In this document: positions 44,588-54,432 of the stretch, in pieces
Numbering within the stretch: the stretch's first letter is position 1
Layout of the letters: each line of letters begins with the position of its first letter
DNA from: Bacteroidota bacterium
Lineage (GTDB): Bacteria > Bacteroidota > Bacteroidia > UKL13-3
DNA length: 64,000 bases
Assembly (NCBI GenBank): GCA_040388375.1
Contig: JAZKBU010000005.1
Span: forward strand, 281,273 to 345,272
Reading direction: 5' to 3'
The notes under the pieces: model-generated
The model's input: the letters and a program-made list of their open reading frames with translations, nothing else
What the model was told of the DNA's origin: nothing
Databases searched by the model: none
Position numbers and translations under genes: made by a program

Positions 44588-45589
44588 CTATTTACTCATA
44601 AACTCCACTACTTTATTCACCATGTTTTTTGAACCCATAATAATAGGCACACGTTGGTGTATAGCAGTTGGTTCTACATCTAAAATGCGGGTTGTGCTTG
44701 TAGTAGCTAATCCTCCGGCTTGTTCAGCAATATAGCTCATTGGAATACCTTCAAATAACAAGCGTAATTTACCATTAGGGCTTTTAGCTGTTGGCGGGTA
44801 TATAAACACACCACCTTTTAATAAATTACGGTGGAAATCGGCCACCATAGAACCAATATAACGGGCTGTGTAAGGACGATTGGTTGCTTTATCGCTTTCT
44901 TTTACCCATGCTAAATAATCTTTTACGCCTTGTGGAAACTCAGCAGCATTACCTTCGTTGATAGAATACATTTTTCCATCATCAGGTGTTTTTACATCGG
45001 CATGACTTAAACAGAACTCACCGATAGAAGTATCTAAAGTAAATGCATTTACGCCTTTACCAGTGCTAAATACCAACATGGTTGATGAACCATAAATTAC
45101 ATATCCGGCAGCTATTAATTTGTTTCCTGCCTGTAATACATCAGCATCGGTTGGTTCAGTACCCGGCTCTGATAACCTACGGTAAATAGAAAATATAGTA
45201 CCAATGGAAACATTTACATCAATGTTTGATGAGCCATCTAACGGATCAATACAAACTACGTATTTGCCATTTTTTGAGTAAGTACCTTGTAGTGGAATAA
45301 TACCATCGTTTTCTTCGCTGGCCAATACACAAACTTCGCCACCTTTACTCAAGGTTGAAATAAACATTTCATTACCTATAATATCCAGTTTCTTTACATC
45401 TTCTCCCTGTACATTCACGCTTCCGTGGTCGCCTAATATACTTGTTAAACCGGCTTTGTTAACCTCACGACTAATTACTTTTGCAGCTATTCCAATATCG
45501 CGTAATAAGCGAGAAAGCTCACCTTTTGCGAAAGGAAAATCCTTTTGTTTTTCAATAATAAATTGTCCGAGGGTAGTAACGTTTTCCAT
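44588..45589 (-). CDS. fbp: Class I fructose-1,6-bisphosphatase
   Basis: A 333-residue gluconeogenic enzyme that hydrolyses fructose 1,6-bisphosphate to fructose 6-phosphate. Metal ligands are in ASEENDG near 95 and [19 protein letters not shown] near 115-133. [23 protein letters not shown] near 240 and [21 protein letters not shown] near 270 provide substrate contacts. Length is normal. It is monocistronic on the minus strand, 54 bases from yraN. Confidence 0.97.
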   Translation of the reverse strand: MENVTTLGQFIIEKQKDFPFAKGELSRLLRDIGIAAKVISREVNKAGLTSILGDHGSVNVQGEDVKKLDIIGNEMFISTLSKGGEVCVLASEENDGIIPLQGTYSKNGKYVVCIDPLDGSSNIDVNVSIGTIFSIYRRLSEPGTEPTDADVLQAGNKLIAAGYVIYGSSTMLVFSTGKGVNAFTLDTSIGEFCLSHADVKTPDDGKMYSINEGNAAEFPQGVKDYLAWVKESDKATNRPYTARYIGSMVADFHRNLLKGGVFIYPPTAKSPNGKLRLLFEGIPMSYIAEQAGGLATTSTTRILDVEPTAIHQRVPIIMGSKNMVNKVVEFMSK

Positions 45590-45731
45590 AAATGTATTTA
45601 AAATTTCAGCAATAGTAATAAATTATGCCTAAAGTGTAATAAGGTTTGACTAAAAGCAGCCTTTTTGTGTATCATTTCTATGCTTTGGTTTTTAATAATT
45701 CAGTGCCGAACGCCATATCTGTTAAATTTTG

Positions 45732-45739
45732 TACTTTTG
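45732..45739 (+). promoter_or_regulatory. Putative -7 element of the HipA-like/DUF3037 pair
   Basis: TACTTTTG matches TAnnTTTG and lies 60 bases upstream of the first start codon. The -33 element is unclear. Confidence 0.45.
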
Positions 45740-45799
45740 GCGCTGGTATTAGAGTTGTTTATTGTTTGATAGCTTTTAGTTGGTGATACCATTCATAAC

Positions 45800-46597
45800 A
45801 TGACAGTAGAAAAAATTTCGTTACGGACAATAGAAGTAACCCGGTATATAACTCCTTTGCGTGAAGGAGGCTCCTTACCTGCTTTAGCCGAAGCAGCTGA
45901 TGATTTTAAGTATGTGCTTAAATTCAGAGGTTCGGGGCAAGGGCCAAAGGTTTTAATTGCAGAATTAGTAGGGGGGGAGATAGCCCGTGCACTGGGATTA
46001 AAAATACCTGAGTTGGTTTTTGCCAACTTGGATGAAGCTTTTGGGCAAACAGAAGCTGATCAGGAAATTCAGGATTTACTGAAAGCGAGTAAAGGGTTAA
46101 ACTTAGCATTACATTTTTTATCGGGCTCTATTAATTTTGATCCCGTTGTTACACCTATTGCTCCAAAACTGGCTTCGCAAATTGTATGGCTAGATGCTTT
46201 TATTATGAACGTGGACAGAACCGTTAGAAATACCAATATGCTTATCTGGTATAAAGAGTTGTGGTTAATTGACCATGGCGCATGTTTGTATTTTCATCAC
46301 TCATTTACCGATTGGGAAACTCATGCCAAAAGCCGTTTTGCTTTGGTAAAAGACCATGTTTTATTACCTAAGGCCGAGTTACTGGAAGAGGTAAACGAGG
46401 CGTTTAAAAAGATTTTAACAGCAGAAAAAATAAAGGAAATAGTAATGCTTATTCCCGATGAATGGCTGAATTGGGAAGATACCAATGAGAGCCCGGAAGC
46501 ATTGAGAGAAATATATTACCAATTTTTAGTTACTAGATTAGGTCATTCAGATACTTTTATAAACGAAGCGCAAGATGCAAGAAAAACACTTATATGA
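45800..46597 (+). CDS. HipA-family kinase-like protein
   Basis: A 265-residue protein with a HipA-like protein-kinase core and no N-terminal HipA subdomain 1. Seen: the nucleotide-binding Lys in YVLKFRGSGQGPKVLIAELVGGEIARALGL (about 37-70), the catalytic loop FIMNVDRTVRNTNMLIW near 134-150 with Asp and Asn, and the metal-binding LIDHGACLYFHHS near 155. Its 3' end overlaps the start of the DUF3037 gene by 23 bases, so translation is probably coupled. The HipA-like/DUF3037 pairing is known in other bacteria, as far as I recall; its function is not established. A toxin-antitoxin role is possible but not shown. Confidence 0.85.
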   Translation: MTVEKISLRTIEVTRYITPLREGGSLPALAEAADDFKYVLKFRGSGQGPKVLIAELVGGEIARALGLKIPELVFANLDEAFGQTEADQEIQDLLKASKGLNLALHFLSGSINFDPVVTPIAPKLASQIVWLDAFIMNVDRTVRNTNMLIWYKELWLIDHGACLYFHHSFTDWETHAKSRFALVKDHVLLPKAELLEEVNEAFKKILTAEKIKEIVMLIPDEWLNWEDTNESPEALREIYYQFLVTRLGHSDTFINEAQDARKTLI

Positions 46598-46958
46598 GTA
46601 CGCTGTTATTCGCGTGTTACCAATAGTTGAGCGAGAAGAATTCGTGAATGTTGGTATTATTCTTTTTTGCAAAAAAGCAAAATTTATCAAAGTGCATTAT
46701 ACCGTTGATGAAGCTAAATTATTGGTATTTTCTAAGGAGCTGGACATCGACCAGATTAAATTGAATTTACAATCGTTGGAAGGAATAGCCAGTGGTAATA
46801 AAAAATGTGGGCCTATTGCACAATTAGACGTGCCATCACGTTTCAGGTGGCTAAGTGCAGTAAGAAGCTCCGCTATCCAACTGTCAAGACCACACCCAGG
46901 TTTATGTAATGATTTAGAGCAAACAGCTAAGCGTTTGTTTGAAGAATTGGTTTTGTAA
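46575..46958 (+). CDS. DUF3037 family protein
   Basis: A 127-residue soluble protein partner of the HipA-like kinase. The N-terminus YEYAVIRVLPIVEREEFVNVGIILFCKKAKF (read in parts) is the DUF3037 hallmark, and the C-terminus RFRWLSAVRSSAIQLSRPHPG with two Arg-rich turns is also characteristic. Its ATG lies inside the last codons of the kinase gene. There is no helix-turn-helix typical of HipB, so it is not a classical antitoxin. Role unknown. Confidence 0.88.
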   Translation: MQEKHLYEYAVIRVLPIVEREEFVNVGIILFCKKAKFIKVHYTVDEAKLLVFSKELDIDQIKLNLQSLEGIASGNKKCGPIAQLDVPSRFRWLSAVRSSAIQLSRPHPGLCNDLEQTAKRLFEELVL

Positions 46959-46969
46959 AAATTGATTTA

Positions 46970-48226
46970 TTATTTACTCCTGATAGCATCAACAGGGTTT
47001 AAGCGAGAGGCTGTTAATGCGGGTAAAAAACCGGAAATAACACCAATAACAATACTGGTGACAACACCTATTACAATGTTTTTGAAGCTGAGGTAAAATA
47101 CAAAATCAAAAGCACTGCCTAATATGGTTACAATGCCCCATACCAGTAATAAACCGGTGGCACAACCCAACAAGCAAAGTATAATGGCTTCAATTAAAAA
47201 CTCAATTAAAATAAAGTAGTTTTTAGCGCCTAAGCTTTTTTGAATACCTATTTGGTTGGTTCTTTCTTTTACGCTTACAAACATAATATTGGCTATGCCG
47301 AAACCCCCTACAAGCATGGCAAATAAGCCTATTATCCAACCGGCTATGTTAACGGTTGCAAAAGTTTGATCCAGTTGTTGGGTAATTAAAGTGGTTTTAT
47401 TCAAAGCAAAGTTTTCTTCCTGTCCGGGTTTTAGTTTCCGTTTGCTCCTCATAATTCCATTTATTTCCTGTTCCAGTGCTGGTATTCCACTTAAGCCTGC
47501 TTTTACATGTATGCGGCTATTGGCCATATCGCTATTGATACGTACAAAACGGGCCGCGGCATTTACGGGTAAAATGGCTATGTTATCTAAACTGTTGCCT
47601 ATTAAGCTTTCGCCTTCTTTACCAAATACACCAATTACCGTAAAGTTAATACCCGAAATTTTTATGTTTTTGTCAATTGGGCTGATACTGGGAAATAAAG
47701 ATTGGGCTAAATTGTAACCAATTAAACAAACATTGTTTCCATTTTCCGATTCATTTTCGGTAAAGTACCTGCCATTGGCTATATCGAAATTGCGTACCAA
47801 ATAATAATCGTGGGTTACACCTTGTATATCAATACCACTTGCGCTATTGTTTCCATTTTTTAAAGTTTTACCTCCTATATTAATGGTTAACATTTGCCCT
47901 GACGATAGCTGCGATTTCTCGCTAATGGTTTCCATTTCATCAATAGAAGCGTTAGGTCTGTTCATGAATTTCCACCATTTATAATCAGGGCCAAAGGTCC
48001 AGGGCCATTTTTCTACAAATATTACATCGTTACCCAAGCTTTCTACACTTTGGTGCAAGCTGGTTTCAAAGCTTTCAACCACAGCCAGTACGGCTATAAT
48101 ACAAAATATACCAATGGTAATACCAAGGGTAGAAAGGAGCGTGCGTACCTTGTTTAAATACATGGTATAAAAAGCCGCTATAGCACTTTCTTTTATTTGT
48201 GTAAATATGATTAGAAAGTTTTTCAT
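46970..48226 (-). CDS. MacB/FtsX-type ABC transporter permease
   Basis: A 418-residue inner-membrane protein. One N-terminal membrane segment (TLGITIGIFCIIAVLAVVESF, about 35-55) is followed by a large periplasmic MacB-PCD domain (about 60-270) and three C-terminal segments of the FtsX domain (about 285-410, with FGIANIMFVSVKERTNQIGIQKSLGA). MacB-type permeases act with a separate ATPase in mechanotransmission rather than transport through the membrane. Here neither ATPase nor membrane-fusion protein is adjacent. The periplasmic loop carries WKFMNRPNASIDEME, typical of the Bacteroidota branch. Confidence 0.92.
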   Translation of the reverse strand: MKNFLIIFTQIKESAIAAFYTMYLNKVRTLLSTLGITIGIFCIIAVLAVVESFETSLHQSVESLGNDVIFVEKWPWTFGPDYKWWKFMNRPNASIDEMETISEKSQLSSGQMLTINIGGKTLKNGNNSASGIDIQGVTHDYYLVRNFDIANGRYFTENESENGNNVCLIGYNLAQSLFPSISPIDKNIKISGINFTVIGVFGKEGESLIGNSLDNIAILPVNAAARFVRINSDMANSRIHVKAGLSGIPALEQEINGIMRSKRKLKPGQEENFALNKTTLITQQLDQTFATVNIAGWIIGLFAMLVGGFGIANIMFVSVKERTNQIGIQKSLGAKNYFILIEFLIEAIILCLLGCATGLLLVWGIVTILGSAFDFVFYLSFKNIVIGVVTSIVIGVISGFLPALTASRLNPVDAIRSK

Positions 48227-48299
48227 TTATTTAATATTCAAAATATGAATTATAATGAGCTAATAACAAATAGTATTTGATAAGAGGTTGTATTGTTTG

Positions 48300-49229
48300 T
48301 TAATACGCTGTTTCCACGTTTTCGCTTATTTCCCAAAGCATAATTGTTTTATCGTCACTACCGGTTAATAACTGGTTGTTGTTAAGCCATACTACTTTGT
48401 TAATAGAAGTAATATGGGCATCGTTGCGTGCTTTGTCAATTACTTTTATTAAATCAAAAGTATTGCCATCCCAAATTTTGAGTGTTTTATCCATGCTTAC
48501 CGTAGCAAATAAATTTCCATCAGGGCTAAACTGTATGGAGTTTATATGTAAAGTATGTGCCGGAATATCTTTTATTAATTCATAGTTTTTGGTAGCATCA
48601 AAAAACTTTAAAAATACATCGCGCCCACCACTTAATAAGTGTTTATCGTGGTGGCAATAGCTCAATGCAAATACAGAATTGATATGGTATTGTAGGGTGT
48701 TTTTTAAAGTGAAAGTATTTAAATCAAAAATGCGTATAGCGTGGTCAGAATAACCAATAGCCATTTCGTTCCGGGTGGTATTTAAAGCAACTGCACGGGC
48801 ACTTTTATTTGATTCATTAATAGTGTGCAGTAAAGCAAAAGTATGCCTGTCAAAAATATTTACTTTACCATCTCCTCCTGTAGTTATAATGGTTTCGTTG
48901 TGGAGCTTAATATCAAAAATACCCAATTGATGGGCTTCAATATTTCTTATTTCTTTGTTATTTCTTAAATCTATTACATGTAAATTTCCTTGGGCTGAAC
49001 CTACCAATAGCTGTTGCTGTTCTTTTAATAGTAACAAACTGTATACGGGACGATGAACCTGACATATGAGTTTACCATCTGCTTTGGTTTTGTAATTCCA
49101 TTCTACCACATAACCTTCGCCTGCTCCGGAGTAAAAACAATCGGCATGTAAGGAAGGGATTACGGTATAAATACAATCCTTGTGTCCGCTAAACTGATGT
49201 AACTTTTGTACGTTTATTTTTTTTATCAT
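48300..49229 (-). CDS. WD40 repeat protein
   Basis: A cytosolic 309-residue beta-propeller scaffold. Seven blade-like repeats are visible, each with a GH or H and ending near D/W, for example LLSGGRDVFLKFFDA, HINSIQFSPDGNLFATVSMDKTLKIWD (read in parts) and LTGSDDKTIMLWE. No extra domain, signal peptide or enzymatic motif is present. Such single-propeller proteins mediate protein-protein contacts; the partner is unknown. The gene stands alone on the minus strand, facing the phosphopantetheinyl transferase gene. Confidence 0.92.
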   Translation of the reverse strand: MIKKINVQKLHQFSGHKDCIYTVIPSLHADCFYSGAGEGYVVEWNYKTKADGKLICQVHRPVYSLLLLKEQQQLLVGSAQGNLHVIDLRNNKEIRNIEAHQLGIFDIKLHNETIITTGGDGKVNIFDRHTFALLHTINESNKSARAVALNTTRNEMAIGYSDHAIRIFDLNTFTLKNTLQYHINSVFALSYCHHDKHLLSGGRDVFLKFFDATKNYELIKDIPAHTLHINSIQFSPDGNLFATVSMDKTLKIWDGNTFDLIKVIDKARNDAHITSINKVVWLNNNQLLTGSDDKTIMLWEISENVETAY

Positions 49230-49309
49230 GCTTAAGCAAAATGCTTTTTTTATAAAGCTTTACATTTATTATTGCAAAGCAACGATAAATAAAACGAGCT
49301 AAAAATATT

Positions 49310-49936
49310 TTGCCAATTATTTCTTTACAAAATATAACCAATGAGGTGCTACTGGGTATCTGGCAGATTACTGAAACAAAAGCAGAACTGGAAGAAATAC
49401 TGAGTCAAAACTTTCATGATACTTCCAAGCCTGTTAACCCGGCAGAGAGTGTAGGCTTACATTGGTTTGCAAGCAGGGTATTGGTGCAACATTTATTTAG
49501 CAGCCATAAAATAGAAATTCATAAGGATATACATAACAAACCTACTTTATACATTGATGGAGAAAAATATTTTATCAGTATTTCACACTCTCATTTATAT
49601 GTAGGTGTAATGGTATGTAAAACCCACGAAATTGGTTTGGATATTGAACAAATAGACGATAGAATTAATAGGGTAGCACACAAATTTATGAATGAGCCTG
49701 AAAAACAATTTGGCCATACCATTGAACATAAAACACTTATTTGGAGTGCCAAAGAAGCCGTGTATAAATGGTATGGGAAACGGGAATTGGATTTCAGGGG
49801 AAATATGGAAGTACAGCCTTTTGTTGCAAACAACGAGGGAACATTTAATTGTAAACTGAATAAGAACGAAACGCAACAGGTATTGCCGGTACATTATTAC
49901 CAATTGGATAATTACTTTATTGCTTACTGCTTTTAA
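49310..49936 (+). CDS. 4'-phosphopantetheinyl transferase superfamily protein
   Basis: A 208-residue transferase of the Sfp/AcpT type that would attach phosphopantetheine to carrier proteins. The metal-binding motif IGLDIEQIDDR near 110-120 and the WSAKEAVYKWYGKRELDF motif near 145-162 are both present, and VSISHSHLYVGVMV-like text (here ISISHSHLYVGVMV) gives the usual His. The only in-frame start in the upstream region is TTG at 49310, so the exact N-terminus is uncertain. TATTTTG overlaps it and may be a -7 box, in which case translation would begin at a nonstandard codon downstream. Confidence 0.85.
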   Translation: MPIISLQNITNEVLLGIWQITETKAELEEILSQNFHDTSKPVNPAESVGLHWFASRVLVQHLFSSHKIEIHKDIHNKPTLYIDGEKYFISISHSHLYVGVMVCKTHEIGLDIEQIDDRINRVAHKFMNEPEKQFGHTIEHKTLIWSAKEAVYKWYGKRELDFRGNMEVQPFVANNEGTFNCKLNKNETQQVLPVHYYQLDNYFIAYCF

Positions 49937-49966
49937 CAATCAAAATAATATAACAATATAAGAAAC

Positions 49967-50371
49967 ATGCTTAACAACATAGAACATATAGGTATAGCTG
50001 TAAAGGATGCTGATGTCAGCAGCAAATTATTCAATGCATTATTGGGTACTACCCCTTATAAGGAAGAGGCTGTAGTGAGTGAAAATGTAAAAACTTTATT
50101 TTACAAAACGGGTGAAACCAAAGTAGAGCTTTTACAAGCCACGCATGAAGACAGTGCCATTGCCAAATTTATAGAGAAAAAAGGGGAGGGCATGCACCAT
50201 ATAGCTTTTGCTGTAGATGATATTTATGCGGAAATTAGCCGATTGAAAGCAGAAGGTTTTGTATTTATTAATGAAACACCCAAGCAAGGTGCCGATAATA
50301 AGCTGATTGTTTTCCTGCATCCTAAAAATAGCAATGGTGTATTGATAGAATTGTGCCAGGAGATTCAATAA
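49967..50371 (+). CDS. mce: Methylmalonyl-CoA epimerase
   Basis: A 134-residue VOC-fold enzyme that interconverts the two methylmalonyl-CoA epimers in propionate metabolism. Metal ligands are in IEHIGIAVKDAD (about 5-16), ETKVELLQATHEDS near 50, GEGMHHIAFAVDD near 76-88 and the C-terminal GVLIELCQE. Length and motifs are normal. Methylmalonyl-CoA mutase genes are not in the window. The gene ends in a strong terminator shared with clpC. Confidence 0.95.
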   Translation: MLNNIEHIGIAVKDADVSSKLFNALLGTTPYKEEAVVSENVKTLFYKTGETKVELLQATHEDSAIAKFIEKKGEGMHHIAFAVDDIYAEISRLKAEGFVFINETPKQGADNKLIVFLHPKNSNGVLIELCQEIQ

Positions 50372-50380
50372 ACGAGTTTA

Positions 50381-50420
50381 AAAAGAAAAGGCTTTGCAAT
50401 GTTGCAAAGCCTTTTCTTTT
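50381..50420. terminator. Bidirectional terminator between mce and clpC
   Basis: A 19-bp perfect stem, AAAAGAAAAGGCTTTGCAA with its complement, around a TG loop. Tracts rich in T on both strands can end both converging genes. Confidence 0.93.
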
Positions 50421-50435
50421 ATGGTTTGAAAGTAA

Positions 50436-53024
50436 TTACTCTTCTGTTGTTTTGTCAACAGTGGTATCTTTTTTCTTTCTCTCTTTCTTTTTAACGGTTG
50501 TAATTTTCAACTCTTCAGGATTGGCTTCTTTGTCAAAATCAACCTCAATGGTTTCTCCGTCTCCGGTATGTTGTAATAACAATTGTTCTGCTATTCCGTC
50601 TTCCACATATTTTTGAATGGTTCTTGCCAAAGGCCTTGCACCTAAGTCTGCATCAAATCCTTTTTCAATTAAGAACTCTTTTGCACTGTCTGTAATGTTA
50701 AATTTAAATCCTAACTCTTCAATACGTTTAACCAATTTTGATAAGTTAATATCTAAAATTTTAGTAATCGCTTCTTTGTTTAATGAGTTAAATACAATTA
50801 CATCATCAACCCTGTTTAAAAACTCAGGTGAGAAGAAACGTTTCAATGCATTTTCTATTACCAACTTAGAGTCTTTTTGGAAACCTGCATCTTTACTAGG
50901 TGTACTAAAGCCAACTCCTGCACCAAAATCTTTTAACTGACGACTTCCAATGTTTGAAGTCATAATGATAATGGTGTTTCTAAAGTCTATTTTACGGCCT
51001 AAGCTATCAGTTAAAAAGCCTTCGTCCAATACTTGTAACAATAAGTTAAATACATCCGGATGCGCTTTTTCTACCTCATCTAATAATATAACTGAATAAG
51101 GTTTTCTACGTATTTTTTCAGTTAACTGACCACCTTCTTCGTAACCAATATATCCCGGAGGGGCTCCCACCAAACGGCTTACCGCAAATTTTTCCATGTA
51201 TTCACTCATGTCAATACGAATCATCGCATCGTCTGAGTCGAATAAATATCTGGCTAATACTTTAACCATTTCGGTTTTACCTACACCGGTTGGTCCTAAG
51301 AATATAAATGAACCAATTGGTTTATTAGGGTTTTTAAGTCCTGAACGGCTACGTTGAACAGCTTTGGCTAATTTTTTAATTGCATCATCCTGCCCAATTA
51401 CTTTTCCGTTTAACTCTTCGCCCATTTTTAGTAAACGCTCACCTTCGCTTTGTGCAATACGTTTAACAGGAACACCGGTCATCATAGCTATTACTTCTGC
51501 TACATCATCTTCAGTAACATTGTAACGGTGTGTTTTGGCTTCTTCTTCCCACTTGGCTTTTTCAGTTTCAAGTTGCTCTAATAAGTGTTTTTCTTTATCG
51601 CGTAGTTTTGCAGCCTCTTCATATTTCTGGCTTTTTACTACCTGATTTTTTTCTAACTTAATTTCTTCAACTTGTTTTTCCAGTTCAATTACATTGGTTG
51701 GTACGTGTATATTGCTTAAGTGAACTCTTGCGCCTACCTCATCCATTACATCAATGGCTTTGTCTGGTAAATGTCTGTCAACCATGTAACGAGTACTCAT
51801 GCTTACACAAGCGTTTAACGCTGCTTGCTCATAAGTTACACTATGATGGGTTTCGTATTTATCTTTTATATTGTTTAATATCTGAACGGTTTCTTCAGGA
51901 GTAGTAGGCTCCACCATTACTATCTGAAACCTGCGTTCTAATGCACCGTCTTTTTCAATATACTGTCTGTACTCGTTTAAAGTAGTAGCACCAATACATT
52001 GTATTTCGCCTCTGGCTAAAGCAGGTTTAAACATGTTTGAAGCATCTAAACTTCCACTTGCTCCACCGGCACCAACAATAGTATGTATTTCGTCAATGAA
52101 CAGAATAACGTCAGGACTTTTTTCCAGTTCGTTCATTACTGCTTTCATACGTTCTTCAAACTGTCCGCGGTATTTAGTACCTGCTACTAAGCTGGCTAAA
52201 TCAAGCATAACTACGCGTTTGTTAAACAATACACGGCTAACTTTACGTTGCATAATGCGTAAGGCCAAACCCTCGGCAATAGCAGTTTTACCAACTCCCG
52301 GCTCACCAATTAAAACAGGGTTGTTTTTCTTTCTGCGCGATAGAATTTGCGATACGCGCTCAATCTCTTTTTCTCTACCTACAATCGCATCTATTTTACC
52401 TTCTTCAGCCGCTTTTGTTAAGTCTCTTCCAAAGTTATCTAAAACAGGTGTTTTTGATTTAGGATCGCTTTTACGGGTAGGCTCCTGACGTCTTTCTTGC
52501 TCACGTCCGCTGCCTGCTCCTGCAAAATAATCATCATCCTCCGGTGGTAATTCACTTCTTGGTTGTTTCTTTTGTGCGTCCACATCTTCATCTATCCTGT
52601 TTTCAATAGCCTGTTTAAATATATCGTAGTTTATTCCAAACTGCGATAGTATTTGCGATGCTAAATTATCTTCATCGCGCAGGATTGATAATAATAAATG
52701 TTCAGTACCGATAATATCCGTCTTAAAAATCTTAGCCTCTAAATAAGTAATTTTTAAAACCTTTTCGGCTTGTTTGGTCAAAGGTATATTAACAAAGTTT
52801 GTATTGTTGCTGGCAGTACTTCTTATAGAGTCTTCAATGGTTCGTTTAAGTTTAGTGCTATCAACGCCAAGTGCTTTCAGCATTTTTAAAGCTTTGCCTT
52901 CGCCTTCTCTAATGAGGCCAAGTAATAAGTGTTCTGTGCCTATATAGTCATGCCCCAACCGAATTGCTTCTTCGCGGCTATAACTAATTACATCTTTAAC
53001 ACGTGGTGAAAATTTCGCTTCCAT
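50436..53024 (-). CDS. clpC: ATP-dependent Clp protease ATPase subunit ClpC
   Basis: A hexameric AAA+ unfoldase of about 862 residues that feeds substrates to ClpP. Visible in order: double Clp_N domain (about 1-145, with DVISYSREEAIRLGHDYIGTEHLL), a disordered Pro/Arg-rich linker (about 155-195), first AAA+ module with GEPGVGKTAIAEGLA near 238, a UVR-motif coiled-coil insertion (EEIKLEKNQVVKSQKYEEAAKLRDKE, read in parts, near 450), second AAA+ module with GPTGVGKTEM near 576, and a C-terminal D2-small domain. A short Lys/Arg-rich tail ends the protein. ATG 53024 (MEAKFSPRV) is chosen over 53048. ClpP is not adjacent. Confidence 0.96.
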   Translation of the reverse strand: MEAKFSPRVKDVISYSREEAIRLGHDYIGTEHLLLGLIREGEGKALKMLKALGVDSTKLKRTIEDSIRSTASNNTNFVNIPLTKQAEKVLKITYLEAKIFKTDIIGTEHLLLSILRDEDNLASQILSQFGINYDIFKQAIENRIDEDVDAQKKQPRSELPPEDDDYFAGAGSGREQERRQEPTRKSDPKSKTPVLDNFGRDLTKAAEEGKIDAIVGREKEIERVSQILSRRKKNNPVLIGEPGVGKTAIAEGLALRIMQRKVSRVLFNKRVVMLDLASLVAGTKYRGQFEERMKAVMNELEKSPDVILFIDEIHTIVGAGGASGSLDASNMFKPALARGEIQCIGATTLNEYRQYIEKDGALERRFQIVMVEPTTPEETVQILNNIKDKYETHHSVTYEQAALNACVSMSTRYMVDRHLPDKAIDVMDEVGARVHLSNIHVPTNVIELEKQVEEIKLEKNQVVKSQKYEEAAKLRDKEKHLLEQLETEKAKWEEEAKTHRYNVTEDDVAEVIAMMTGVPVKRIAQSEGERLLKMGEELNGKVIGQDDAIKKLAKAVQRSRSGLKNPNKPIGSFIFLGPTGVGKTEMVKVLARYLFDSDDAMIRIDMSEYMEKFAVSRLVGAPPGYIGYEEGGQLTEKIRRKPYSVILLDEVEKAHPDVFNLLLQVLDEGFLTDSLGRKIDFRNTIIIMTSNIGSRQLKDFGAGVGFSTPSKDAGFQKDSKLVIENALKRFFSPEFLNRVDDVIVFNSLNKEAITKILDINLSKLVKRIEELGFKFNITDSAKEFLIEKGFDADLGARPLARTIQKYVEDGIAEQLLLQHTGDGETIEVDFDKEANPEELKITTVKKKERKKKDTTVDKTTEE

Positions 53025-53214
53025 ATTATAATTCCAAAATTTTTTCATTTTGACTATTAGTAAGTCAAAATCAGTTCCAAATTTGTTGTATGCAATTTAG
53101 CATTGCATTTATTAATTATTCATCAATTTATAAACATGCCTTATTTTGCTTGGGTAAAAGTAAAATAATCAATTCATTATTGAAACTATTAACGGTAAAA
53201 TAACGGGTATTGTT

Positions 53215-54432
53215 TTACCAGTTCATGGCTACTTCATTTTGGGTAATATCTGCCATTGTTTCTCGTTTTCTAATCAGGTGCACTTCATTTTTATAAATGA
53301 GTACTTCTGCTGGCCTGAAACGCGCATTGTAATTACTGCTCATGGTAATACCGTAGGCACCGGCATTCATAAAGCATAAAATATCGCCTTCCTGCACTTC
53401 GTTTAACTTTCTATCCCAAGCAAATGTATCTGTTTCACATATATAACCCACTACCGTATAAATACGTTCTTTACCATTGGTATTGCTCAGGTTAATAATA
53501 TGGTGGTATGAGTCATATAGCATTGGGCGTATTAAATGATTCAATCCGCTGTTAACACCCACAAAAACGGTAGCGGTAGTTTGCTTAATAACGTTGGCTT
53601 TTACTAAAAAGTAACCGCTTTCGCTTACCAGGAATTTACCGGGTTCAAACCAAAGCTCCAGCTTTTTTCCGTACTCATCGCAAAACTCGTTAAAACGATG
53701 GCTCAGGCTTTTGCCCAGCTCTTCTATATCTGTAGTAATATCGTTTGGTTTATAAGCTACTTTAAAGCCGCTGCCAAAATCAATAAAATCAAGTTCGGTA
53801 AAGTCTTTTGCGGCATCAAATAATATTTCGGCACCCTGTAAAAATACTCCTGCATCTAATATATCGCTTCCGGTGTGCATGTGTAATCCGTTTACATGTA
53901 TATTATGTGTTTTTATAACACGTAATACATGGCGTAGCTGGTACACTGAAATACCGAATTTTGAATCGATATGGCCGGTAGAAATTTTGGTATTTCCGCC
54001 TGCTAAAATATGTGGGTTTAATCGAATACAACAAGGAACAGAGTGGCCATATTTGCTGCCAAATTGCTCAAGAATGGAAATATTGTCTATATTTATATGT
54101 ACACCTAATTCAACGGCTTGCTCTATTTCTTCAAATCCTACACAGTTGGGTGTAAAAATAATTTCGTTTGGTAAAAAACCTGCCTGTAATCCCAATAAAA
54201 CCTCATTGATAGAAACGGTATCTAAACCGCTTCCCTGTTGTTTTAGCAACTGTAGAATAGCAGTGTTGTTTAATGCTTTACAAGCATACTTTATCTTTAT
54301 CTTTAATGGCTTAAACGCGTTAATTAATTTGTTGTATTGGTTAATAATTGTTTCTGCATGGTACACATACACAGGCGCCTCATAAGTTTGCGCAATACTT
54401 AATAATTGTTCGTTTAATTGCTCTGTTATCAT
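53215..54432 (-). CDS. lysA: Diaminopimelate decarboxylase
   Basis: A PLP-dependent fold-III enzyme of about 405 residues that makes lysine from meso-diaminopimelate. The PLP Lys is in KIKYACKALNN near 45, HMHTGSDI near 180, DFGSGFKV near 210 and the GEPG-like FEPGKFLV near 260. The partner-subunit Cys lies in GYICETDTFAWDR near 325, followed by NAGAYGITMSSNYNARFRP. ATG 54432 begins MITEQLNEQLLS; an upstream in-frame start at 54480 adds a hydrophobic extension with no family match. It stands alone on the minus strand. Bases 53025-53214, before clpC, show no gene. Confidence 0.96.
   Translation of the reverse strand: MITEQLNEQLLSIAQTYEAPVYVYHAETIINQYNKLINAFKPLKIKIKYACKALNNTAILQLLKQQGSGLDTVSINEVLLGLQAGFLPNEIIFTPNCVGFEEIEQAVELGVHINIDNISILEQFGSKYGHSVPCCIRLNPHILAGGNTKISTGHIDSKFGISVYQLRHVLRVIKTHNIHVNGLHMHTGSDILDAGVFLQGAEILFDAAKDFTELDFIDFGSGFKVAYKPNDITTDIEELGKSLSHRFNEFCDEYGKKLELWFEPGKFLVSESGYFLVKANVIKQTTATVFVGVNSGLNHLIRPMLYDSYHHIINLSNTNGKERIYTVVGYICETDTFAWDRKLNEVQEGDILCFMNAGAYGITMSSNYNARFRPAEVLIYKNEVHLIRKRETMADITQNEVAMNW

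Noticed and set aside
45590-45731. Possible small RNA between fbp and the HipA-like gene
   Set aside because: No terminator or stable hairpin is evident; it reads as an ordinary divergent intergenic region.
53025-53214. Possible small gene or RNA between clpC and lysA
   Set aside because: Only AT-rich sequence without a coding frame, hairpin terminator or good promoter match was found.
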